From positions 210,278 to 274,277 of the forward strand of contig NW_019775429.1 in NCBI RefSeq assembly GCF_001039355.2: DNA of 64,000 bases, given 5' to 3'. The notes under the pieces are model-generated. The model ran no database searches, was not told where the DNA came from, and worked only from the letters and a program-made list of their open reading frames with translations. Both the position numbers and the translations under genes were made by a program. Shown piece by piece: positions 1-12,746 of this stretch (position 1 is its first letter; each line of letters opens with the position of its first letter). The stretch is from Lingula anatina. Its lineage: Eukaryota; Brachiopoda; Lingulata; Lingulida; Lingulidae.

Positions 1-575
1 TTAAAATTAATCTAACAGTACCCCCTCCCCACCTGCCACTCAGGGTATTTATATTTTGCTTTGGTTAAACTTCATGTGAATTTGTTATCAAATTGCAGAT
101 TTACAATTAGCAGACCCTGTACCCAAAATCCTAGGAGAAGCCCTGATTGAAACTTTATAATGTTAAATCAGACTTATATGCAAGATTAAATCTTCAGGAG
201 TTCACAAGTATGAAAAAACAATTTTTTATCTGAAAATAAATCCACTTTAAGGTGCATTTTCCGGCTTGTGTGTACGTGTACTTTAATGTCTTGGCAATAA
301 ATGCATTAAATGTATGACTACACATATTTATTTACAAAGTTCAATGGTATGAATGGAAAAAATATTAGTTTTGTTGGACAGGTTGGATTGAAATTCGGAC
401 AGGTGCTCATAAAAGTTAGTGTCTAGCCCTGATTTTCCCACAAAATTTGGTCCTGCAAGTGGGCTATGTCGTAACGATTTAATGACAGCTTCAGATTGCA
501 TGGGATTGTACCCTTTTTGCATGAAATAATGAAAGTTTTTCCTCCGGAGGGCACATCCCACCCTCCTCATNGTAT
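1..575. other. non-coding sequence, no gene seen
   Basis: AT-rich sequence with no exon-like reading frame that I can support. A single n at 571 marks an assembly gap. The one minus-strand open frame (328-570) has no recognisable domain and runs into the gap. Confidence 0.5.
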
Positions 576-579
576 GTTT

Positions 580-1290
580 CTAGAACTCTAGTGAATGCAA
601 GGCTACTTTTAGTTGGCTACCTCTATTAACAGAGCAACACCAACATCTGCGTCTGGGGTGGGCTAGACACCATTTGCGGTTCCAGGCACAGCACTGGGTT
701 CATGTAGATTTTTACAGATGAGGCAGGGTTTGAGTTCCACCACCGTGATGGCTAAATCAGTCAGTAGGCTTCCAGACGAGTTACTGCACGAGGATTGTGT
801 CACACTAGTGACTTGTGGCCGTGGCAGTATCTGTGTATGGGCCGGTTTCCACACTGGAGCCAAAACACTATTGGTGGCAATTGATGGAAACCTCAACCAG
901 ATAAAATAAAAGGACATTTTAGAGAATACTTGCTTGCAATTTGCAAGAAGGTGCTTCCAGGACAACTTCATCCTGCAAGATGACAATGCCCGACCACATG
1001 TACACCGTGCCCATGCAATGGCTGCTTTTCTGCAAAACCAAGAGGTAAACCAGTTGCCTTGGCTGACGGAATTCCCCTGACATGAATTCTATAGAAAACC
1101 TGTGGGCATAAATCGCTAGCAGAATCAAGAGCTAACCCGTCCAGCCTACAACTCGGCACAAGCTTAGGCAAGCTCTGACTAATGCGTGTAACACAATTAC
1201 TGGATCAAACTCTCAGAAACCTCTCTGCATGGATCCCTGGCCGAGTGAGGGCTCTGGTTGCAGCTAGAAGAGGCTGCATGCGTTCTTATC
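580..1290 (+). mobile_element. decayed Tc1/mariner transposase remnant
   Basis: Reading across several frames gives the order of landmarks of a Tc1-like DDE transposase. Near 650-700 there is an RLGWARHHLRF-like segment, and near 725-750 a degraded block resembling the region around the catalytic Asp that ends in FEFHHRDG. At 815-905 comes SICVWAGFHTGAKTLLVAID. Near 965-1050 there is DNARPHVHRAHAMAAFLQ. At 1077-1110 comes PDMNSIENLWA. Stops and frame changes separate these blocks, so the copy cannot make a transposase. I did not find its terminal inverted repeats, so the ends are approximate. A relic of a cut-and-paste transposon is established knowledge for this motif order; the family assignment within Tc1 is not resolved. 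Confidence 0.75.
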
Positions 1291-1841
1291 AGTTCCCATT
1301 TTTCACATTTGTCTTGATGATTCTGTTGTGTAAGAGAAAATCCTTACCAACTGATATTCTTGATAATATCGAGTTCATAAGTATTTAATACTTTGTTGTT
1401 ATCAGCTATAAAATTATCCGTGCGCTGTTTATAACGCTGATTTGAATACGCGTTTTTAAATTAAATTTTTGATGATGTATTCACATGGATTGATTTATTA
1501 AAGCCATATCGAACATGATAACAAGTGTTTTTTCATCCATTACTTATATATGGGAAAAAATCAAAGAAAATATGTTTGAAAAAAATCCATTTAAATGTCA
1601 AGTCCGTACATTGCATCACATGAATTACTTGATTCAGCAAATCCCTCCATTGCATAAATAAGGTAATCTTTTTTAAATCTAGGTAAAAGGGGCAGTTGTG
1701 TGATCCAATATGTTTACATCCCAATGGCAGCGCAGTGTTTAATTGCAAAATTCAATTCAGATTCGAATAATTGCTACAGTGTGACAGTGTAGCACTCATT
1801 GCTGATTTGATTATAGTGAAAATGTCTTAACCACTTTCCCT

Positions 1842-2290
1842 AACGCTGAAAACATAGGTGTGGGCACTTCATATGTCATGTCTGCTTGCCTAGTTAACAT
1901 ATGAGCAGTTCTGAAGACAGGTTCTAACTATCAGCAGATTGACTTGTGTTTGACGGATACAGGGAAGAAACAATAAAGGTGAAACTCGGGCACGATTCAC
2001 AAAGTTAGTGCTACCCATCAGACAAGACATCTGATTTATCACATTCCCTGACCCTGAGAACATAGGTGTAGACACTTCTTTTGTCATATTTGCTTGCCTA
2101 GTTACAGAGATACAGAAGTAAAACGGTTTTTCAGTAATGGCGATCCCAATTTGCATATTTAGGAAAATTACGTAAATCTGATTTTAACAGAAACATCTTA
2201 ATAATGTTCCTCGACCCTGAAAATATAGGTAAAGACACTTCATTTGTCATATTTGCCTGTCTAGTTCCAGAGATATTGCAGAAAATAGGA
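1842..2290. repeat. three diverged direct repeat copies
   Basis: A block of about 75-85 bp containing the run ACATAGGTGT..GACACTTC followed by GTCATATTTGC and CTAGTT recurs at about 1842-1925, 2045-2120 and 2212-2285. The copies are diverged and spaced about 170-200 bp apart. No open frame is shared between them. The origin is unknown; it may be an old tandem duplication. Confidence 0.6.
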
Positions 2291-2463
2291 AATCTGGCGG
2301 CCATTTTGTTTTTTGCAAATTAGACCGTTAAAAACGCAAAATTTCGCTTGGGAACCGGGTAAATCGGATTCAGCATCCCAAAATTATGCTAATAAACCTG
2401 GTTCCCAACTTTTACCCCAAAATGCCCCTACTATTCATCTTTTGTGGAAATCCCACTAGACTA

Positions 2464-2753
2464 TGCGAAAAGTGTGCTGTAGGATTTCTAGCGTAAAGTT
2501 ACCTGACATTGAGGTGTACACTGAAACGGAGAGAAATCAGACATGAGCAGAAGGCATTATTTTCCCCAAATGAAACTTTTGTGCTGCAGCAGTGTCTAAT
2601 TTGTTTGATATTTTGTTCAACTTAAGTTTTAAACCATGCAGAAACTTGTGCGTTGTGGCTTCTACTGTACTGTAGGTCAACTCCGAGGACCGCGAAAAAG
2701 GACCTGCAAAAGACTCGATTGTTTTAATTTAATGTCATTTCAGTTCTGGATAT

Positions 2754-2797
<44 letters not shown>

Positions 2798-2804
2798 TTT
2801 TTTC
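2464..2804. repeat. duplicated segment copy 1, ending in poly-T at a gap
   Basis: From 2464 the sequence matches 4276-4578 almost base for base, including a final poly-T run. Differences are a few substitutions and short indels (for example an extra 6 bp and 5 bp near 2650-2675). It ends at a single n (2805), so it sits at a contig edge. An unmerged allele or a true segmental duplication are both possible. Confidence 0.8.
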
Positions 2805-3187
2805 NTAAAAAGAATAATATTTCTTATGCTTAATAGTTTTGGGAGTTGGATCTCTTTCATAAGTATATTGATTTTATTATTTCACCTCCTAAAGCATTTT
2901 ATTTAGTTCGTAATCAAGCACTGTATCATCTTTACAATACAGGGACAATTCACTCTTCATACTTCTTACCAAGTACCCAAATAACATAATACAAAAAACA
3001 TGAAAGCAAATGTTTAGATTCATCCAGTTAATATATAATTTATACTAAGATAATGAGAAAATTAAATCAAATACTGGACTGAGACATTTCAACCTTATCA
3101 CAAGGTCTTCTTTTGGTTAATTTTCTCATTACCTTATTTTACCAATAATTTACAAGAAGCACATTACATAGAAATACATTTTTTTAC

Positions 3188-4036
3188 CTTCCAAAGTCTC
3201 AACTCCTGTTGCTTGAGATAACAAGTCTTCATGGTGAGCCACAACCTGACACATAAAACATACATAATTTGAGCTAAAGTGGCGTGTGCTTGCATGTGTG
3301 TACATGTACTAGTATGTGTGTGTGCGTAATATGATTGTGAGTCATTAATGCTGAGGCATACAAGAAGTGCAGAGGGAGACAGGGAAAAGTGAGGTTACTA
3401 TGAAAGTCACTGATATTGAAATTTATATACATATATATTCTGAGGTAAAGAAAAGAAGAAATGCATCTAGAGACCTAGTGTATATACCTGTGAATGTAGT
3501 TCTCTATCGAGCAGACTTATTCCCTCTGCCAACTTTCCCAGCTGTTGTGTTATTCCCACTCCTGCTTGTATAGCCTGGTTGGCATACGTCTTCACATCAA
3601 ATTGTTCATGCAGGAATTCCTTGAAAGAATCTGGGGCACAAAAAGAAGGAAAACCAAAGGGTATAAGTTTTGGTAAATGAAAACAAAACAGTAATGCCTT
3701 GAACTTAAGACTTGTTATTGACAAACACACAAATCCGACGGAAATAAATAAAAGAGAAAGTATTCAATATTTTTTAATAAACGTGTGATTTTTTTTAATA
3801 AACGCCCCTAGTGTTCTAATGAAGTTCAGCAAGTTCAAAAGATGTGACACGCTGGCAAGGATTTATCTGCGACTAATTATTTCAAACGCAGCCATTTAAA
3901 TTGCATTTATTGAATCATAAAAAGGAAAGCATATGCGTATACAGCACTCTTTATTTAACTTAAAAGAAAATGCTTAAATAGTCAAAATAAAAATATTACC
4001 ATCTTGGTCAAGCCGGCCGAAGAGATTCTCCTCCAT
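3188..4036 (-). CDS. COG5: COG5, conserved oligomeric Golgi complex subunit 5, N-terminal exons 1-3 (partial)
   Basis: COG5 is a lobe B subunit of the COG tethering complex, which acts in retrograde traffic between Golgi cisternae. Three minus-strand exons join with matching phases: 4036-4000, 3630-3488 and 3245-3188, with GT donors and AG acceptors. They encode [12 protein letters not shown], then [18 protein letters not shown], then [18 protein letters not shown] and [19 protein letters not shown]. These are the recognisable opening of COG5: the FDVKTY block, the LAxGIxxLDRELHxQV block and the ATGxETLE block. The start ATG at 4036 is chosen because it opens the short first exon and agrees with the family. 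The exon 3 donor at 3187 predicts more exons to the left. None is seen down to position 1, so the gene is cut, either by a very long intron or by the gap at 2805. A real COG5 is about 800 residues; only about 79 are here. Confidence 0.9.
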
Positions 4037-4275
4037 CTTGATGACCTTGACCGGATTTTATGACTGCAAGCTGCAAAGTCGTCTCTTTTTCATTGTAACT
4101 TATTAACTCCTCTGCATATTTGTAGAAAGGTCTAAGTTTAAAAGATTTATTATTTTTAAATAAGCATTAAATTTCTAAATATTTTCTAACAATCAAATAG
4201 TCATGGATATTTTATAATTATCAATATCGGCAGTGTACGCGCGTACAAGCGAGTTGCCGCAACACTCAAAGAAAC

Positions 4276-4578
4276 TGCGAAAAGTGTGCTGTAGGATTTC
4301 TAGCGTAAAGTTACCTGACAATGAGGTGTACACTGAAACGGAGAGAAATCAGACATGAGCAGAAGGCATTATTTTCCCCAAATGAAACTTTTGTGCTGCA
4401 GCAGTGTCTAATTTGTTTGATATTTTGTTCAACTTAAGTTTAAACCATGCAGAAACTTGTGGCTTCTACTGTAGGTCAACTCCGAAGACCGCGAAAAAGG
4501 ACCTGCAAAAGACTCGAATGTTTTAATTTAATGTCATTTCAGTTCTGGATATGTTTTTTTTTTTTTTTTTTTTTTTTT
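4276..4578. repeat. duplicated segment copy 2, upstream of COG5 exon 1
   Basis: Near-identical to 2464-2795. It lies about 240 bp upstream of the COG5 start codon and ends in a shorter poly-T run. It may include COG5 promoter or 5' UTR sequence, but I see no defined promoter element. Confidence 0.75.
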
Positions 4579-7500
4579 GTATCAGTGTTTATCAGGTCAT
4601 AATGGAATTTATCTATAAAGTCGAATATCGCTTTTAAAAAATTACCGCGCGTAATTCAAATGACCTAAAATTCAGAATAAGTATCATTAGTTAATTCTGA
4701 TGCGTTTTGAAATCCAGTTGATATTTGGGAGTATTCACAGTTACGTCTGATTTTTTACTTTGTTGTTACATTTATGTCCCAAGTAACAAAAACAAAATAT
4801 AACACTGTCTTTTCTTATGAAAATCCGTTAATATGAAGGGAAGTATATCTTGCTTTAATACAACATTAGTTTTTTCTTGGTAAATAAAATTGTCCATTCC
4901 ATAAGTCTTAGTCTGGCATTTCATTACTTATTTCACAGCTGGGTCTTTTTTTTTTTTTTTGTCTAGTTTTATGATGATAATTTTTCTGCACTTAACGCGA
5001 AAGAATTATGCCACCCAACAGAGAGTTGAGACAGCATTGATAATTGTTGTAGAGTTCCAGCTAGAAGGAAAATCTGTTCTTGAAAAAATGTGTGTGTAAA
5101 GGGAGGGGGGGGGGGGGGCTTAAATCAACCATGTGTATTTGAGAATACCCTGTTGACATATTTTTTACTGAAAACTAAAGAAAAGAAACCCGTAGTGGTA
5201 CATTGTACATACATGAATAGATCAAATGCACAAACAATGCTACAAGGGGTAATTACATGGAGGCAGAGGGGGACCTTGCACCAAAGAAAGGAAAGCCAAG
5301 AGGTTTTCCCAGACCCAGACATTGCAACTGAAAGAAAGAGGAAAAGTTAGCTGCCTAGGATTTCATTGTAGTATTGTGATTCTGAACCATGGAAAATGAA
5401 GGTAGAAAGAGAGGTAAAAAAGAGGGTTAGTGTTTCAGCCTTTTTCTTGATCTGTCTGAGCATTGCTAATTAACTGAACAATTCTTTTATGACTGCAGAG
5501 GCCCTGCTCTTACTACACCATCACCATCTCAGAGTGGCATGTAAGAATTTGTTTTTGGTCCTAACCTCTAAACCAACATTTCCATCTTGACTAAAATAGA
5601 TTGGAAAAAGACTATAGTTACAGTGGCCTGAAATAATTTCAAGGGTTCTTTTTAAATGAACATTAATTACTATCATGAGGAGAATCATACAGAACAAATC
5701 TCAAGAAGAATAGAAACTACTACCACTGATTTTATTTCTGTGTGTGCTGAGATATACAATGGGAGGTGACCTTATGGGTCCCTTTTGTCAGACTTGTTTA
5801 TGTTACAAGACCACATAAAGAATACCAGATATCAGTGACTTGAGAACACTATATACTTAAACTATGTTTGTCTGTATCCATAGTAACTGACTACTATTAG
5901 TTACTATAAACTATAACATGGCCTATATCAGGAAATAAGACGATAAACTAGTGTTGATAGACTGGCTGATATGTATTCCTATGTTATCTGCAGTGTGGTA
6001 AACATACCCCCATGTGTGCTGACTACCACAACTAGGAAGTTCTAAAATTTAGCCTTGAATGGACATGTATAGTAACTGTTGGCTTGGTTGTTTTGATATT
6101 TGCACAGCAAACCTTTGGTGTCATTGTCCTCTGTATGGGTGAAGAGAATCAGGTGTCAAAATTTAGTATATACATTGTATGGGGGGGCATGATCCCTTGA
6201 ATTTTAATTTTATTTATGTGCATGCTATTTGTGGCATTTTGAAGTTTATAAAGTCTGCAGTAATGTGGTGCATGGTGCATTTTTTTTCCTCTCAAAGAAG
6301 AGGATTGGGGCTAATATTCTGCTCAGAAGTCAGGGGGCACAGTCTGAGGACAAGAAGTACGTTGCCTGTTTGCTCCCTGAATCTCTGGTCCCTGAACTGT
6401 GACATATGATCACAAGATATCAATGGTTTCCTCAGCTGTGGCATAGAGACCCTTCTATCTCGCAGTTATGTCAGCCTGCCGAGATTACTGATAGCGTCAA
6501 ATTAATCATCTGAAAAGTGCACAAACCATCATTCCTGCGATGCCCCTTCAGTGAGAGACCCAATTTAACGCAAAGTTTACACAGTGTTGAGATATGTTTG
6601 CTGTTTAAGGTGAATGGAACAAAACAGACTTTTACACTCATAACTAAAAGGTAAGTGTATTTATAAGAAGTATTTAATAATAACACATTTATGAAAAAAA
6701 TAAGGAAGTTTTGAAAGATAAATTTTATGTTAAAATGTGAAAGAGAGAATGTATGTTACTCGCATTACTATTTGTTGCCAACATTAACCAATTCCATCCA
6801 ATTCCATATAACCCTTTTCTTTGTTTTGAAAAAGAGCTTTTGCTGGATGGACATTTTCTCCGTTTGTGAGCACAACCAAAAGGAAAAAAATATGAAAGTG
6901 CCCCCTTTTAGCTTTCTTGATACATGATAAATGCACACATTGTTTGCTGATAAGTTTCTCAGGCCTATACTTTAATTTGGTATGATTTAAACTTAGACCA
7001 GGTCTGGTAGTGACTATAACTGAAAACTAATTAATTTATGTTTCAGATTTATCAGGAGGAAGTATCAGTAGTGGAAGAAAACACAGGAGAGGAAAAAGGT
7101 TGGCCTCTTGTCACATAGATTTTTATTATCACACAATTTATAAATTACAGTGCCATCTATGAACTTTAAGTTAATGGATTTTATTTGTGGCAGATAAATC
7201 TGTGATGGTGGAGGATAACAACATGGACACTGTGATCACCTGACTAGCGTTGTCATGGTTACGGTAAAGGTTATTTGCTCATCCTAGAACTACACTGCCA
7301 AACTTCTGAATTACTTTACTATTGTCCAGTAGAGTAAACATCAAAGTAAAATAAAATTTTTTAAACTAATTCATCATAATTGTTTTAAGGTGCATGCAAC
7401 TGATCGTCAACAGTTATCTAATAACCTGAAAAATGGAAGAGATAATTGCTATAGAAATAAAAGCAAAACTAGGGCACTAGCTACTACATGTAGTATCTCA

Positions 7501-8322
7501 GACAACCAAAAACTGCATCATACAGACATGAGAATTTATCCACTGACAATTGGGGAGAGCGTGTGAAGCCTTACTTTAAGGTTATCAACACCCTGTGCCT
7601 CTGTTCAGTAAACAGACAGAAGATAAAGATAGGGTACAAGTTAAGGTATTTTGCACAAGGCTGATTTGTGAATGTAACCAAAAATTATATTTCTTTGGAA
7701 TTTCCCGACAAAATGTCAGTTATGAGTAACCTTCATCTCTTTATAAAGCAAGTTGTCCTATCACCATGCATTGCTATATTCCTCTCTTTCCCAACATACA
7801 TGCACACACACACACACATTTGGTAGAGAAAAAGATTATGCTGTTTGAATAAACTTGATTGTATTTACTCAGGTTTGACATTGCAAATAGCAAATTGGAA
7901 AAAGTGACTTATTGCACACAAGATTTCCATGTGAAAGTCGCCTAAAGCTGCTGTCATTTGCTGATTAAAAATGTTTCATGTCATGTGCTGATTAGAGAAA
8001 TGTTTCAGGACTTAAATCACAGTGAACCTTGTGTTACTCATAGCTCAACTCAGAGTTTGTTATGTCAACTGCTGTACATAAAATATTGGTGTTACAGCAT
8101 TTCATACTTAGCCTAGTTTTGTGTCTGTTTCAGTTTAATGTATGCATCATACTTGAAAACTTTGACTATTGATCTCGAGCACCTCCTTTTATTTTTTCTA
8201 AACAGGTTCATTTCTTCATGTGATTTAATTCTTGTTAGAAATTTTGCATGACTGTATATCCTACTTTGTCATATTGTTTTCACTGAAATTTTACTGAAAA
8301 GTCGTGCTAAATTTTTTTTCAG
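4579..8322. other. mostly non-coding; a few unassigned possible exons
   Basis: No gene is recognised. Some short stretches have exon-like borders on the plus strand. An ATG at about 5390 is followed by a GTAAAA donor. A segment at about 5499-5539 is bounded by CAG and GTAAGA. A segment at about 7047-7098 follows TTTCAG. A segment at about 7194-7242 follows GGCAG and can end in TGA. Joined in one phase the last two give an acidic C-terminus (IYQEEVSVVEENTGEEK then DKSVMVEDNNMDTVIT), but no family is recognised. They may instead be untranslated exons of the cadherin gene downstream. Poly-T, G-rich and CA runs also occur. Confidence 0.25.
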
Positions 8323-8342
8323 TGGCAGTGAAGAAATCAAAG

Positions 8343-11300
8343 ATGGTTCATAAAGACTCCATTGCTGTGTGGATCTACTGTGTAGTCTGGCTGGGAAGTC
8401 TTCAACCAACTGAAACACAACCTTCACATACCTCACTGACCACGATATCTACATTAACATCTGTAACAGCTGAGTCCTATCAGTTATCAGTTACAACACC
8501 TACACCAGTACATTTATCTACATCATCACAGTCACCTGCAACATCACAGTCATCTACATCATCACAGTCATCTACATCATCACAGTCATCTGCAACATCA
8601 CAGTCATCTACATCATCACAGTCATCTACAAAAGTACAGCAGTCTGCTTCATTAAAACCATCTTCTCTTACCCCCTATACCACAGAGACATCTACAGGTA
8701 CCTCAGTAGAAACAACTGTCACAGTGGCATCTCCAGTAAGTCCAGTTTCCACAGTGGAGCCATCAAAACCTGCAGAGTCAGCTAAGTCTTCTGCATCTTC
8801 ACTACAGACACCCCCTGCAGTTTTATCAGAAAATGAGACAACAAAGATGACAACATCAGGATCAGCTACAACAACATTAGCTCTGAACACACCATCATCT
8901 ACATTACTAACAGCAGGGAATATTACAACATCAGGATCAGCTACAACAACATCAGCTCTGAGCACACCATCATCTACAGTACAGACAGAAGGGGATATGA
9001 TAACATCAGGATCAGCTACAACAACATCAGCCCTGAACACACCATCATCTACAGTACAGACAGAAGGGGATATGATAACATCAGGATCAGCTACAACAAC
9101 ATCAGCTCTGAACACACCATCATCTACAGTACAGACAGAAGGGGATATGACAACATCAGGATCAGCTACAACAACATCAGCTCTGAACACACCATCATCT
9201 ACAGTACAGACAAAAGGGGATATGACAACATCAGGATCAGCTACAACAACATCAGCCCTGAACACACCATCATCTACAGTACTAACAGAAGGGGAAATGA
9301 CAGCAATGTCACTTTCAACAGCATCAACATCAACAACTTCAGCAGAGCAAATGACATCAACAACATCAAAAACATCAGTACATACAACAACACCTACAGT
9401 AGAGACAGCAGTGGTAGAGTCTACAACATCTGCAGTAGACAGTACAACAACATCTGCATTAGTGATAGACCCATATGTAGCGAATATAACATCATCAACA
9501 GTTGAGACAACACAACCAAGAGTAAATGCAACAATGGTAGAGTCTACAACATCTACAGTGAAGGTTTCTGCAGTAGAGACAACATCTATAGTAGAGACAG
9601 CATCATCTACGGTAGACACAGCACCATCTGCAGTAGAGACATCTACAGTAGACACAGCACCATCTGCAGTAGAGACATCTACAGTAGACACAGCACCATC
9701 TGCAGTAGAGACATCTACAGTAGACACAGCACCATCTACAGTAAAGGCATCTCCAGTAGACACAGCACCATCTGCAGTAGAGACATCTACAGTAGAGACA
9801 GCACCATCTACAGTAGAGACATCTACAGTAGACACAGAATCATCTACAGTAAAGACATCTATAGTAGACACAGCACCATCTACAGTAGAGACATCTACAG
9901 TAGACACAGCACCATCTGCAGTAGAGACATCTACAGTAGACACAGCACCATCTGCAGTAGAGACATCTACAGTAGACACAGCACCATCTGCAGTAGAGAC
10001 ATCTACAGTAGACACAGCACCATCTACAGTAGAGACATCTACAGTAGACACAGCACCATCTGCAGGAGACACAGCACCTTCTACAGTAGAGACATCTACA
10101 GTTGACACAGAACCATCTACAGTAAAGACATCTACAGTAGAGACAGCACCATCTACAGTAGAGACATCTACAGTAGACACAGCACCATCTACAGTAGAGA
10201 CATCTACAGTAGACACAGCACCATCTGCAGGAGACACAGCACCTTCTACAGTAGAGACATCTACAGTAGACACAGAACCATCTACAGTAGAGACATCTAC
10301 ATTAGAGACAGCACCATCTACAGTAGAGACATCTACAGTAGACACAGCACCATCTGCAGGAGACACAGCACCTTCTACAGTAGAGACATCTACAGTTGAC
10401 ACAGAACCATCTACAGTAGAGACATCTACATTAGAGACAGCACCATCTACAGTAGAGACATCTACAGTACAGACAACATCAAAAGTTGAGACAACAATGA
10501 TGGAGCCCACAAAATCTACAGTTAAGGCTTCTACAACATCTACAGAAGAGACAGCAACATCTATAGGAGAGACAACAACAAAATCTACTGTAGATACAAC
10601 ACCATCTACAGAACAGACAACAGCATCTACAGTAGAGAAGACATCACTGGCAGTGGAAACATCAACACAAGAGACAACAACAAAATCTAAAGTAGAAACA
10701 ACACCATCAGTAATAGAGACAACATCATCAACACTAGAGGCAACAACAACATCTACAGTAGATACAAAACCATCTACAGTACAGACAACATCAACAGTAG
10801 AGTTGGTATCACCAGCAGTAGAGACATTATCAACACAAGAGACAACAGCAAAATCAACAACAGATACAACATTCACAATACAGACAACACCTTCTACAGT
10901 ACAGACAACATCATCAGCAGTACAGAAAACAACAAAATCTACAATAGATACAACATCATTTACAGTACAGACAACATCATCAACTGTAGATATGACGTCG
11001 TCAGCAGTAGAGGCAACATCTGCAGTGGAAACACCATCCTTATTAGAGACATCATCTACAGTGGATATAGCAACAACGTCTACAACTGAGCCAGAAACAT
11101 CTACCATAAAGACAACACCACTTACATCAGAGACATCATCTTTACCAGAGACAACATCACCTATACTACAGACAACATCTACAGTAAAGACATCGTCAAC
11201 ATTGAAGCCACCATCTACAGTTAAAACAACATCATCTACAATGTTTGCAACAACACCATCTATAGTAGAGACAACCTTATCTATAGTTAATGCAACATCT

Positions 11301-12671
11301 ACAGCAGACACAATATCTACACTCAAAGCAACATTTACAGTAGAACCAATAACATCTTCAGTGAATGCTACATCTACAGTATCTACATCCTCTTCAGTAC
11401 AGACAACAGCATCTACAGTGGGTACAACACCATTATATACAGAAGAAAGCAACACAACTTTACTAGAGACAACATCATCTGTGGTAGAACCAGCAACGCC
11501 TACAGTAGACACATTATCTACATTGAAACACCATCTACAGTACAAATCACATCTTCTACAATTGTTGAAACAACCCCATCTACAGTGAATGCACTATCTA
11601 CAGTACAGACAACATCATCAGTAGAGACAACAACAACATCTACAGTATGGACAACGCCATCTACGGTGAATACACCATCTACAAAAGAGACAACGCCATC
11701 ATCAGTAGAGGCAACAACAACATCTACAGTACAGACAACCCCATCAACAGTGAATACACCATCTACACTAGAGACAACATCATCATCAGTACAGACAACA
11801 TCTACAGTACAGACAATCCTATCTACAGTGAGTACACCATCTACATTGAATACAACATCTACAGTAAAGACAACAACACCCACATTAGATACAACAGCTG
11901 CAATGTCCAGTGTGAAAACAGCACCAACAACCATGTCTTCTCCCAGAACTACAGGTGAGTACAAGAAGATGGCCATCCTTTGTTTTCAGCAAGTTAAAGC
12001 AGAAATGGAAATGGTTTAAACTTATGCCAGGACATAAACTGCAATAATTATGATATGTGTGGACATAATACTGTTACATTGTGTACCAGTAGTTGAACAT
12101 TTGATAACAACATGCTTTTCATTATCAGATGTACTTAACATGTGATTTAAAATTTGAAATGAAAGGTGTTTGATGTGAAGATCAATATGTAGATACCAAT
12201 TTTCATGTGTTAAGTTAAGATAGGTTTACTGATGTAACACATGTATTACAGGCTTTTTAAGATATCCAAGAAATTTAAGCACATATTTTTTAAGCTGAAT
12301 AACACATTGTAAACTTATTGCTATTCTTTATTTTTACAGTACCAGTATCTTCCCTTCAGTTTGTTACCAGGAAACATGCTCTGAGCATCCCAGAAAACAC
12401 AAGTGTGGGGACAGGTATGGAATAAGCACTGTTATAACTAGCTGGTTTGTAAATCATGAGAGTTATGTAATCTGAAAGTGAAAAGTAATTGTATTCTGCA
12501 ATTCATTCCTCTAGCTGTCAGCAAAACTGGGTTTACAGCCATGCTTACATAATATAGGGTTTAATTTAACTTTCTGAAATACTCAACAGAGGTAAGATGC
12601 AATTCATTCTCAAAAATGGGCCAGATATTTTTTAACATTCAACTTCTCTTGCTTTATACATAAGTGTTTTG

Positions 12672-12746
<75 letters not shown>

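Noticed and set aside
2464-4578. SINE or LINE interpretation of the duplicated block
   Set aside because: The homopolymer is poly-T at the right end on both copies, there is no target-site duplication, and one copy ends at a contig gap, so an assembly or segmental cause is more likely.
8675-11545. 956-codon antisense open frame opposite the mucin exon
   Set aside because: It is the mirror of the Ser/Thr repeat codons, has no start context or splice signals of its own, and the sense frame joins correctly to signal peptide and cadherin exons.
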